Positions 35,190-43,054 of a stretch of 64,000 bases of DNA are shown piece by piece (the first letter of the stretch is position 1; each line of letters opens with the position of its first letter). The stretch is from Streptomyces sp. 3214.6. Its GTDB lineage: Bacteria; Actinomycetota; Actinomycetes; Streptomycetales; Streptomycetaceae. Location of the stretch: the NCBI RefSeq assembly GCF_900129855.1, contig NZ_LT670819.1, forward strand, positions 8,990,001-9,054,000, written 5' to 3'. The notes under the pieces were generated by a model. It was not told the origin of the DNA and did no database searches. It was given only the letters and a program-made list of their open reading frames with translations. A program made the position numbers and the translations under genes.

Positions 35190-36260
35190 GTGACCGTCGT
35201 CTGGATCAACGGCGCGTTCGGTGCGGGGAAGACAACCACCGCACGGGAATTGATCGACCTGATCCCGAACAGCACGCTCTTCGACCCCGAGGTCATCGGC
35301 GGGGCGCTCCCGTACCTGCTACCGCCGAAAAGACTCGCCGAGGCCGGCGACTTCCAGGACCTGCCGATCTGGCGACGGCTCGTGATCGACACGGCGGCCG
35401 CGCTCCTCGCCGAGCTGGGCGGCACCCTCGTCGTCCCCATGACCCTGCTGCGCCAGGAGTACCGCGACGAGATCTTCGGCGGTCTCGCCGCCCGCCGGAT
35501 CGCGGTCCGGCATGTGCTCCTCGCTCCGGCGGAAACGATCCTGCGCGAGCGAATAGCCAACCGGGAGGTCCCGCCCGACCTCCCGGACGGCGAGATACGG
35601 ATCCGACAGTGGTCGTACGACCACATCGAGCCGTACCGCGCCGCCCTCGCCTCCTGGCTCACCGCCGACGCCCACCCCGTGGACAACGGCGCCCTCACCC
35701 CGCACGAGACGGCCGCCCGGATCGCCGAGGCCGTCGCCGGCGGCGCCGTGTCCGCGTGCGACATCGTGCAGACCCCCGAGCCCAGCGCCGAGACGCTGGC
35801 CGCCGGCGTGCTCCTCTTCGACGAGCAGGACCGGGTGCTGCTCGTCGACCCGACGTACAAGCCCGGCTGGGAGTTCCCGGGCGGCGTGGTGGAACCCGGC
35901 GAGGCGCCCGCGCGGGCGGGTGTGCGCGAGGTTGAGGAGGAGACCGGGATCCGGCTGGCGGACGTTCCCCGGCTGCTCGTCGTCGACTGGGAACGACCGG
36001 CGCCTCCCGGCTACGGCGGACTGCGGCTCCTCTTCGACGGCGGCCGGCTCGACCCGGCGGCCGTGGCGGGGCTGCTGCTGCCCGGCCCCGAACTGCGCGC
36101 CTGGCGCTTCGCCACGGAGGAGGAGGCGGCCGACCTCCTGCCGCCGGTCCGCTACGAGCGACTGCGCTGGGCGCTGCGGGCCCGTGAGCGCGGGGCCGCG
36201 CTCTACCTGGAAGCGGGAATTCCCACCGGGGAGCTCCTGCCGGGACGAGACGCGCCGTAG
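35190..36260 (+). CDS. P-loop kinase-like / Nudix hydrolase fusion
   Basis: A 356-residue two-domain protein. The first ~185 residues start with INGAFGAGKTTTARELIDL, a Walker A of small-molecule or zeta-like kinases; RERIANREVPPD-type arginines follow as a lid. The second domain (about 205-350) is a Nudix hydrolase with FPGGVVEPGEAPARAGVREV then EEETGI, a full Nudix box. The combination suggests a nucleotide or coenzyme phosphate pathway with both phosphorylation and hydrolysis. The GTG at 35190 has AGGGGG about three to eight bases upstream. Confidence 0.88.
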   Translation: MTVVWINGAFGAGKTTTARELIDLIPNSTLFDPEVIGGALPYLLPPKRLAEAGDFQDLPIWRRLVIDTAAALLAELGGTLVVPMTLLRQEYRDEIFGGLAARRIAVRHVLLAPAETILRERIANREVPPDLPDGEIRIRQWSYDHIEPYRAALASWLTADAHPVDNGALTPHETAARIAEAVAGGAVSACDIVQTPEPSAETLAAGVLLFDEQDRVLLVDPTYKPGWEFPGGVVEPGEAPARAGVREVEEETGIRLADVPRLLVVDWERPAPPGYGGLRLLFDGGRLDPAAVAGLLLPGPELRAWRFATEEEAADLLPPVRYERLRWALRARERGAALYLEAGIPTGELLPGRDAP

Positions 36261-36494
36261 CGCCGCCGCCGGAAGGGGGCCGAGCGGCGCTCCGCCCGGA
36301 CCCGTCCTTCGAAGTCCTCCCGCACCCTCGGCGACCGGGGCATCACGACCGGCGACTGCGGCGGTCCGTCCTGGGCCGGGGGTGCGGGAGGGTGCCCGAA
36401 GTGGGCGTCGAAGCACGGAAGTTGACGGCCCGTCAAGGAAGCAGGTCGGGGCCGTCGGCGCCCTCGCTCCTTCGCCGTCGGCCCAGCGGCCGGT

Positions 36495-37850
36495 TCAGCT
36501 CGCCGCGTAGGTGCGCAGGAACAAAGCCTCCGCCACCGACAGCCGCTCCAGCTCCTCGGGGGACACGCTCTCGTCGACCGCGTGGATCTGCGCCTCCGGC
36601 TCGCTCAGACCGATGAGGAGGATCTCCGCCCGCGGGTAGAGGGCGGCGAGGGTGTTGCACAGGGGGATGGAACCGCCCTGGCCCGCGTACTGCATGTCCT
36701 GCCCGGGGTAGGCGACGGCCATGGCCTCGGCCATCGCCGCGTAGGCCGGGCTGGTGGTGTCGGCGCTGAACGCCTGGCCCTGGCCGATCTGCTCGGTGCT
36801 CACGCGCGCGCCCCACGGCGTGTGGGCCTCCAGGTGCGCCTGGAGCAGCTTCGTCGCCTCGGCCGCGTCCACGCCCGGCGGCACGCGCAGGCTGATCAGG
36901 GCGCGGGCGCTCGCCTGCACGGACGGGGTGGCGCCGACCACCGGCGGGCAGTCGATGCCCAGGACGGTGACGGCGGGCCGCGCCCAGATGCGATCGGCGA
37001 CTGTGCCGGAGCCGATCAGCCCGACGCCGTCCAGCACCTTCGCGTCCTGGCGGAACTGTCCCTCGTCGTACTGCAGGCCTTCCCAGCGCGAGTCGTCGGT
37101 CAGCCCGTCGACGGTGGTCGAGCCGTCCTCGGCGCGCAGCGAGTCCAGGACGCGGATGAGCGCGCCCAGCGCGTCGGGCGCGGCCCCGCCGAACTGGCCG
37201 GAGTGCAGGTTGCCCTCGAGGGTGTCGATCCGCACGCGCATCATGGTCATGCCGCGCAGGGTGGCGGTGACCGTCGGCAGCCCGACGCGGAAGTTGCCCG
37301 CGTCGCCGATGACGATGGTGTCGGCCGTCAGCAGCTCGGGGTGTTCCTCGGCGTACCGCTCCAGACCGCCCGTGCCCATCTCCTCGGAGCCCTCGACGAT
37401 GACCTTGACGTGGACCGGGACGCCGCCGTTGGCCTTGAGGGCGCGCAGGGCGAGCAGGTGCATGATGACGCCGCCCTTGCAGTCGGCGCTGCCGCGGCCG
37501 TACCAGCGGCCGTCGCGCTCGGTCAGCTCGAAGGGCGGGGTGGTCCAGGCGGCCTCGTCCAGCGGCGGCTGCACGTCGTAGTGGGCGTAGAGCAGGACGG
37601 TCTTCGCGCCTTCGGGGCCGGGCAGGTAGCCGTAGACCGACTGGGTGCCGTCGGGGGTGTCGAGCAGGGCCACGTCCTGGAAGCCCTCGGCGCGCAGCGC
37701 GGCCGTGATCCAGTTCGCCGCGGCCTCGCTCTCGCTCCTGGGGAACTGGTCGAAGTCCGCCACCGACCTGAAGGCCACCAACTCGGTGAGCTCCGCCCGC
37801 GCCCTGGGCATGAGCGAGGCGACGGTCTCGGCGACCGGATTCGACGACAT
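36495..37850 (-). CDS. M20 family dipeptidase
   Basis: A 451-residue zinc peptidase. Metal-binding motifs: LLYAHYDVQPP (His, Asp), GRGSADCKGG (bridging Asp), VEGSEEMGTGGL (catalytic and metal Glu pair), GDAGNF, and the C-terminal QIHAVDESVSPEEL (His). It hydrolyses dipeptides or other short amides in the cytoplasm. The ATG at 37850 has AAGGAG seven bases upstream. Confidence 0.95.
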   Translation of the reverse strand: MSSNPVAETVASLMPRARAELTELVAFRSVADFDQFPRSESEAAANWITAALRAEGFQDVALLDTPDGTQSVYGYLPGPEGAKTVLLYAHYDVQPPLDEAAWTTPPFELTERDGRWYGRGSADCKGGVIMHLLALRALKANGGVPVHVKVIVEGSEEMGTGGLERYAEEHPELLTADTIVIGDAGNFRVGLPTVTATLRGMTMMRVRIDTLEGNLHSGQFGGAAPDALGALIRVLDSLRAEDGSTTVDGLTDDSRWEGLQYDEGQFRQDAKVLDGVGLIGSGTVADRIWARPAVTVLGIDCPPVVGATPSVQASARALISLRVPPGVDAAEATKLLQAHLEAHTPWGARVSTEQIGQGQAFSADTTSPAYAAMAEAMAVAYPGQDMQYAGQGGSIPLCNTLAALYPRAEILLIGLSEPEAQIHAVDESVSPEELERLSVAEALFLRTYAAS

Positions 37851-38051
37851 GGGCACGCTCCTTGTGGGTGCGACGTTGTACGGGGTGGCACTGGTCCGTT
37901 CGGGGACCGTGCGAGCGTACGCGCTGCCGGGATGGGGGCGCGCACGCCGCCGATCCTCGCACAGCGGACCGTCATCGGACCGTGACGATCTCCGCCGTAG
38001 GATGCGGGGGACAGGTGCGGCAGGCGGCTTGATCGGGAGCAGTAGACCATC

Positions 38052-39320
38052 GTGAGCAGCGAGAACTCTTCGGCGGACGACGAGAACTCTTCGGCGGACG
38101 ACATGCGGCTGGTGTGGGACGTCGTCGTGGTGGGCGCGGGGCCCGCGGGGGCTTCGGCCGCCTACGCGGCGGCGGTCGCGGGGCGGCGCGTGCTGTTGCT
38201 GGAGAAGGCAGAGCTGCCCCGTTACAAGACCTGCGGCGGCGGCATCATCGGCCCTTCGCGCGACTCCCTGCCACCCGGCTTCGAGTTGCCCTTCCGGGAC
38301 CGGGTGCACGCGGTGACCTTCTCGAACAACGGGCGCTTCACCCGGACCCGCCGCTCCCGCCAGATGCTGTTCGGGCTGATCAACCGGCCCGAGTTCGACC
38401 AGCAGCTCGTGGAGCACGCCCAGAAGGCGGGCGCCGAGCTGCGTACGGGCGTCACGGTCACGCGCGTCGAGCAGCACGGCTCGGCCGTTCCCGACCGGCG
38501 CACGGTCGCGGTCGTGCTGCAGGGCGGCGAGACGCTGCTGACGCGGGCGGTGGTCGGCGCCGACGGCAGCGCGAGCCGGATAGGCGCGCACGTCGGTGTG
38601 AAGCTCGACCAGGTGGACCTCGGCCTGGAGGCGGAGATCCCGGTGCCGGAGACGGTCGCCGAGGACTGGAAGGGCCGTGTCCTCATCGACTGGGGCCCGA
38701 TGCCCGGCAGTTACGGCTGGGTGTTCCCCAAGGGGGACACGCTGACGGTCGGTGTGATCTCGGCTCGCGGCGAAGGCGCCGCCACCAAGCGCTATCTGGA
38801 GGACTTCATCGGGCGGCTCGGTCTCGCCGGGTTCGAGCCGAGCATCTCCTCCGGTCACCTCACCCGCTGCCGCGCCGACGACTCCCCGCTCTCGCGCGGT
38901 CGGGTGCTCGTGTGCGGCGACGCGGCGGGTCTGCTGGAGCCGTGGACCCGCGAGGGCATCTCCTTCGCGCTGCGGTCGGGCCGGCTCGCCGGCGAGTGGG
39001 CGGTCCGTATCGCCGAGGCACACGACGCGGTGGACGCCCGCCGCCAGGCGCTGAACTACGCCTTCGCGGTCAAGGCGGGCCTCGGTGTGGAGATGAGCGT
39101 CGGCAAGCGGATGCTCGCGCTCTTCGAGCGGCGGCCCGGGCTCTTCCACGCCGCCCTCACCGGCTTCCGCCCGGCGTGGCGGGCGTTCACCGACATCACG
39201 CGCGGCCACACGACGCTGGGCGAACTCGTCCGCACCCATCCGATGGCCCAGCGGGCGCTCACCGCCATGGACCGGCGGCCCGCGGCGCCGGCGCAGGCCG
39301 CCGATGAGACCGGTTCGTGA
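38052..39320 (+). CDS. Geranylgeranyl reductase family FAD-dependent oxidoreductase
   Basis: A 422-residue flavoprotein. The Rossmann motif VVVVGAGPAGASAAYAAA starts near residue 24, KTCGGGII marks the geranylgeranyl-reductase branch, and CGDAAGLLEPWTREGISFAL is the second FAD site. In Streptomyces such proteins may saturate menaquinone or other isoprenoid side chains. The GTG at 38052 is preceded by GGGAG about 13 bases away. The first 17 residues contain a duplicated ENSSADD, and an ATG after it (38103) could also serve as start. Confidence 0.9.
   Translation: MSSENSSADDENSSADDMRLVWDVVVVGAGPAGASAAYAAAVAGRRVLLLEKAELPRYKTCGGGIIGPSRDSLPPGFELPFRDRVHAVTFSNNGRFTRTRRSRQMLFGLINRPEFDQQLVEHAQKAGAELRTGVTVTRVEQHGSAVPDRRTVAVVLQGGETLLTRAVVGADGSASRIGAHVGVKLDQVDLGLEAEIPVPETVAEDWKGRVLIDWGPMPGSYGWVFPKGDTLTVGVISARGEGAATKRYLEDFIGRLGLAGFEPSISSGHLTRCRADDSPLSRGRVLVCGDAAGLLEPWTREGISFALRSGRLAGEWAVRIAEAHDAVDARRQALNYAFAVKAGLGVEMSVGKRMLALFERRPGLFHAALTGFRPAWRAFTDITRGHTTLGELVRTHPMAQRALTAMDRRPAAPAQAADETGS
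38061..38102 (+). repeat. Perfect 21-bp tandem duplication
   Basis: Two identical 21-bp units (38061-38081, 38082-38102) encode ENSSADD twice at the N-terminus of the reductase. The unit is in frame and adds a disordered acidic tail. Exact identity suggests a recent duplication. Confidence 0.95.
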
Positions 39321-39350
39321 CGGTTTTCGAACCCGGGCGCGCGACGCGGA

Positions 39351-39806
39351 TCACCGCCGGTTCGTGACCGTGATCCGGAACACCGGGTGGTCAGGGGCGA
39401 TACGGCGCAACTCGGCCTCGGAGGAGTCCGGGCCCACCCCGTTGAAGAAGACGCCGACCTCGGCCTTCCAGCGCTTGAGGTAAGCGCGCAGCAGCGGTGT
39501 CTTGTCGTCGTCGGAGACCTCGGTGGCCGTGAACTCCTCCACGGCCTTGCCGAGGTGGAGCTCGCCGCCGCCCGCCGCCCGCATGTTGTGCGTCCACTGG
39601 ACGTGGCCACGCGGCGCGACCAGGTACTGCTGGCCGTCCACGGTCAGCAGGTTCACCGGGGTGGTGCGCCATGCGCCGCTCTTGCGGCCGCGGACCGCCA
39701 GCACCCTCGAACCCCACACGCTGAGACCGCGACGGGTCAGCCAGGCCACGGCACGGTTGAAGACGTTGACGGTGAACCAGCCGGGCTTCTGCACGTGGGT
39801 GGACAT
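39351..39806 (-). CDS. Deazaflavin (F420)-dependent nitroreductase family protein
   Basis: A 151-residue DDN-type split-barrel oxidoreductase. RGRKSGAWRTTPVNLLTVDGQQYLVAPRG and WTHNMRAAGGGELH are the cofactor-binding blocks of the nitroreductase/deazaflavin family, which reduces substrates with F420H2. The ATG at 39806 has AGGAGG nine bases upstream. It diverges from a TetR regulator across a strong inverted repeat and is probably under its control. Confidence 0.92.
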   Translation of the reverse strand: MSTHVQKPGWFTVNVFNRAVAWLTRRGLSVWGSRVLAVRGRKSGAWRTTPVNLLTVDGQQYLVAPRGHVQWTHNMRAAGGGELHLGKAVEEFTATEVSDDDKTPLLRAYLKRWKAEVGVFFNGVGPDSSEAELRRIAPDHPVFRITVTNRR

Positions 39807-39836
39807 GGCTGCTGCCTCCTGAGGCGGAAAGTGTGA

Positions 39837-39877
39837 GCACTGCTCTCGCTTGAGGAGAGTCTGCCTGAGAGCAGTGC
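39837..39877. promoter_or_regulatory. TetR operator between oxidoreductase and TetR genes
   Basis: GCACTGCTCTC (39837-39847) and its exact complement GAGAGCAGTGC (39867-39877) are 19 bases apart. A further symmetric element AGAGCG-C-CGCTCT lies at 39888-39900. Both fall between the divergent starts at 39806 and 39960 and share an AGAGC core, as expected of multiple sites for one regulator. Confidence 0.75.
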
Positions 39878-39959
39878 GCCATAGCAAGAGCGCCGCTCTC
39901 TTTTTTGTTCACCGTTCTCGATTATGTGCACCGCTCCTCGTTCATGGCACAGTGAAAGA

Positions 39960-40655
39960 ATGAGCCGCACCGTTCGAGGGGCCCGTGCCCGCGCCAGGAT
40001 CGAAGTCACCGCCGCCATCAAGGACGAGGCCCGCAGACAGCTCGCGTCCGAGGGCGCCGCCAAGCTCTCGCTGCGCGCCGTCGCCCGCGAACTCGGCATG
40101 GTCTCGTCCGCGCTGTACCGCTACTTCCCGAGCCGCGACGACCTCCTCACCGCACTCATCATCGACGCCTACGACTCTCTCGGCGAGAGCGCGGAGGCCG
40201 CCCACGCCGCCGTCGCCGACGCCGTCCCCGTCGAGCGCTGGGTCGCGGTCGGCGAGGCGGTGCGCCGCTGGGCGCTGGCGAATCCGCACGAGTACGCGCT
40301 GATCTACGGCTCGCCGGTGCCCGGCTACAGCGCACCCGACACGACTGTCCCGGCCGCAGCCCGCGTCGGCGTCCTCCTCATCGACATCGTGCGCGACGCA
40401 CACCGGGCGCAGGAGCTGGAGGTGCCGCTCCTGACGGACGACCTGGTCCCCGAGGCGGTGCGCATGGCGGCCGATCTCGCCCCCGACCTGCCGCCGGGCG
40501 CGGCCGCCGCCCTCGTCGCGTCCTGGGCCCAGCTGTACGGACTGGTCGGCTTCGAGCTGTTCGGGCAGTTCCACCGCGTCGTGGAGGAACGCGAGCCGTT
40601 CTTCCGGTACGCGATCACACGGCTCGCCCACGAGGTGGGGCTGCGCCAGGCGTGA
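39960..40655 (+). CDS. TetR family transcriptional regulator
   Basis: A 231-residue TetR protein: HTH ASEGAAKLSLRAVARELGMVSSALYRYFPSRDDLLTALI at about residues 30-70, then a helical ligand domain of the C-terminal type with PHEYALIYGSPVPGY. The ATG at 39960 lies just after GTGAAAGA, with a weak ribosome site. It probably represses itself and the divergent F420-type oxidoreductase. Confidence 0.92.
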   Translation: MSRTVRGARARARIEVTAAIKDEARRQLASEGAAKLSLRAVARELGMVSSALYRYFPSRDDLLTALIIDAYDSLGESAEAAHAAVADAVPVERWVAVGEAVRRWALANPHEYALIYGSPVPGYSAPDTTVPAAARVGVLLIDIVRDAHRAQELEVPLLTDDLVPEAVRMAADLAPDLPPGAAAALVASWAQLYGLVGFELFGQFHRVVEEREPFFRYAITRLAHEVGLRQA

Positions 40656-40795
40656 GGGCCGCGCCCCGGTGCCGGGGGCGCGGGGGTGGCCGTGCATGGC
40701 GCGCGAGGGTGCCGGTGCGTACTTCCAGGGGAGTACGGGTGATCACCTCGTCCGGTGGACGTCCGGCACGGGCGGCGGCGTCTAGCGTGGCCGAC

Positions 40796-42058
40796 ATGGA
40801 CGAAGAGCAGGTGCGCGGGCGTGGTGGCCCGCTGCGGTGGTGGCGACACGGGCCACCGTGGCTGCGCCGCCGGGAGGGCCGGGACGGCCGGGAGGACACG
40901 GTGCCGGGCGCGGTGCGGTGGCCCTGGCGTTCCACCGTGCCGATCACCGTCTTCGTCCTCGTCGGCTCGAACTTCGCGGCGCACGCGCAGGGGGACCAGC
41001 GGGCCCCGCTCGACGCCTTCGCGCGCGTGCTGCTGGTCGTCGCCTGCGGGCTGCTGTTGTGGCGGCGACGGCACCCGGTGGCCGTCGTGTTCGGCACGGC
41101 GGCCGCCGCGGCGCTCTACCTGGGCGCCGGCTACCCGTATGGGCCGGTGTTCCTGACCGTGGCCGTGGCCTGCTTCGCCGCCGTCGTCGCCGGGCACCGC
41201 CGGGCCGCCTGGACGGCCCTGGGCATGCTGTGGGCCGTGCATCTGCTGGTCGCGCACTGGCTGTACCGGTGGCTGCCGCCCGCCGGAGACGACCCGGCGC
41301 CCTTCGGGCAGGAGATCGTCGTCGCCGGCTGGGCCGTGGCGATCGTGGCGATGGCGGAGCTGGCCCGGATCCGGCGCGAGAGCTGGGACCGCGAGCGGGC
41401 CGAACGCGCCCAGGCCGCCCGGCGGCGCGCCGACGAGGAGCGGCTGCGCATCGCCCGCGAACTGCACGACGTCCTCGCGCACAGCCTGTCCGTCATCAAC
41501 GTGCAGGCGGGCGTGGGCCTCGCGCTCCTCGACTCCGATCCACAGCAGGCGCGCACCGCGCTGACCACCATCAAGTCCGCCAGCAAGGAAGCGCTGGGCG
41601 AGGTGCGCCAGGTGCTCGACACCCTGCGCACGCCGGGGGACGCGCCGCGCACTCCGGCGCCCGGCCTGGACCGGCTGCCCGAGCTGGTGGAACAGGCGGC
41701 GCGTGCGGGCCTCACGGTGCAGGTGGAAGGGAAACCGCCCCGGCTGCCGCCCGGCGCCGACCTCGCCGCGTTCCGCATCGTCCAGGAGGCCCTGACCAAC
41801 GTCGTACGCCACTCCGGCTCGCGCCAGGCCCGAGTGCGGCTCGATCGCAGCGGCGGGACGCTACGGCTCCGTATCGACGACGAGGGACCGGCGACCGGGG
41901 CCGACGCGGGCGGCAGCGGCAACGGTCTCGCCGGAATGCGGGAGCGGGCCGCGGCCCTCGGTGGCACGATCGAGGCGGGGCCACGGCCCGACGGCGGCTT
42001 CCGGGTGCTCGCGGCACTGCCGATCCGGACGGCCCCGGAGACCGGAGCCAACCAGTGA
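40796..42058 (+). CDS. NarL-family sensor histidine kinase
   Basis: A 420-residue sensor kinase. About four hydrophobic helices (about 50-190) precede the HisKA_3 box RLRIARELHDVLAHSLSVIN with the phosphorylated His, then AFRIVQEALTNVVRHSGSRQ and GSGNGLAGMRERAAALGG in the ATPase domain. The ATG at 40796 has no ribosome site; TAGCGT about 8 bases upstream could be the -10 of a leaderless message. It forms an operon with the next response regulator. Confidence 0.95.
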   Translation: MDEEQVRGRGGPLRWWRHGPPWLRRREGRDGREDTVPGAVRWPWRSTVPITVFVLVGSNFAAHAQGDQRAPLDAFARVLLVVACGLLLWRRRHPVAVVFGTAAAAALYLGAGYPYGPVFLTVAVACFAAVVAGHRRAAWTALGMLWAVHLLVAHWLYRWLPPAGDDPAPFGQEIVVAGWAVAIVAMAELARIRRESWDRERAERAQAARRRADEERLRIARELHDVLAHSLSVINVQAGVGLALLDSDPQQARTALTTIKSASKEALGEVRQVLDTLRTPGDAPRTPAPGLDRLPELVEQAARAGLTVQVEGKPPRLPPGADLAAFRIVQEALTNVVRHSGSRQARVRLDRSGGTLRLRIDDEGPATGADAGGSGNGLAGMRERAAALGGTIEAGPRPDGGFRVLAALPIRTAPETGANQ

Positions 42059-42072
42059 GCGAGGGAGGACCG

Positions 42073-42738
42073 GTGATCCGCGTACTGCTCGCCGACGACC
42101 AGTCGCTGGTCCGGGCGGGGTTCCGGGCGCTGCTCGACGCGCAGTCGGACATCGAGGTGGCCGGGGAGGCCGCCGACGGGGAGGAAGCGGTGCGCGCGGT
42201 GCGTGAACTGCGGCCCGACGTCGTCCTGATGGACATCCGGATGCCCCTCCTCGACGGCTTGGCCGCCACCCGCCGGATCGGCGAGGACGAGGCGCTCTCC
42301 CAGGTCAAGGTGGTCATGCTCACCACCTTCGAACTCGACGAGTACGTCTTCGAGGCGATTCGCTCGGGTGCTTCCGGCTTCCTGGTCAAGGACACCGAGC
42401 CGGACGAACTCCTGCGTGCGGTGCGGGCGGTGGTCGCCGGGGACGCGCTGCTCTCGCCGGGCGTGACACGTCGGCTCATCGCCGAGTTCGCCGCCCGTTC
42501 CAAGGAGCCGGCAGCCGCCGATGCGCTGGTCCGGCTCACCGAACGGGAACGGGAGGTGATGGCGCTGGTCGGGATCGGCCTGACCAACGAGGAGATCGCC
42601 CGCCGGCTGGTCGTCAGCCCGCTCACCGCCAAGACCCATGTCAGCCGCACCATGGTGAAGCTGGGCGCCCGCGACCGGGCCCAACTGGTCGTGCTGGCCT
42701 ACGAGTCGGGGCTGGTGCGGCCGGGCTGGCTGGGCTGA
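42073..42738 (+). CDS. NarL-type response regulator
   Basis: A 221-residue regulator with receiver domain (phospho-acceptor Asp in VLMDIRMPLLDGLAA, Lys in GFLVKDTEP) and a LuxR HTH (LTEREREVMALVGIGLTNEEIARRL). The GTG at 42073 follows GGGAGGA; a GTG at 42055 overlapping the kinase stop would add six residues. No target gene stands out nearby. The 3' end overlaps the convergent DUF6332 gene by 40 bp. Confidence 0.94.
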   Translation: MIRVLLADDQSLVRAGFRALLDAQSDIEVAGEAADGEEAVRAVRELRPDVVLMDIRMPLLDGLAATRRIGEDEALSQVKVVMLTTFELDEYVFEAIRSGASGFLVKDTEPDELLRAVRAVVAGDALLSPGVTRRLIAEFAARSKEPAAADALVRLTEREREVMALVGIGLTNEEIARRLVVSPLTAKTHVSRTMVKLGARDRAQLVVLAYESGLVRPGWLG

Positions 42739-42983
42739 GCCTCCGCACGGAAGCGGAGCAGCACGGAGACCACCCGGGCCACGAACACCAGGGGTGCGAG
42801 GGCGAGGCCCGCCCGCAGCAACGACTTCTCGGCCAGGTCCGGCAGTTCGAACAGCAGCGCCGGTCCGGCGACCGCCCCGAAGAGCACCGCCGCCGCGAAC
42901 ACCGCGCTGCACAGCGCGTATCCGATCTCGACGGTGATCGCGTCCCGCTCGGCCTGTGTACGCCGTCCCCCGTAACCGCTCAT
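42699..42983 (-). CDS. DUF6332 family small membrane protein
   Basis: A 94-residue protein with the N-terminal RRTQAERDAITVEIGYAL of the DUF6332 family and two membrane helices (about 22-45 and 55-80). Function unknown. The ATG at 42983 is preceded by a weak ribosome site. Its 3' 40 bp overlap the end of the convergent response regulator, so antisense pairing of the two messages is likely. Confidence 0.8.
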   Translation of the reverse strand: MSGYGGRRTQAERDAITVEIGYALCSAVFAAAVLFGAVAGPALLFELPDLAEKSLLRAGLALAPLVFVARVVSVLLRFRAEAQPSQPGRTSPDS

Positions 42984-43054
42984 ACGGCGAGTCTCACAGG
43001 AGTGCGCCCGGCGAGGCAATCGGCCCCGCCGGGCACACAGGTGGAGGATCTCCG

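Noticed and set aside
35190..35750. Zeta toxin of a toxin-antitoxin pair
   Set aside because: The P-loop domain is fused to Nudix and no antitoxin-like gene is adjacent.
37851..39239. Minus-strand frame continuous with the M20 dipeptidase, suggesting a much longer protein
   Set aside because: The upstream part is antisense to the flavoprotein gene; the dipeptidase has its own ATG with AAGGAG at 37850.
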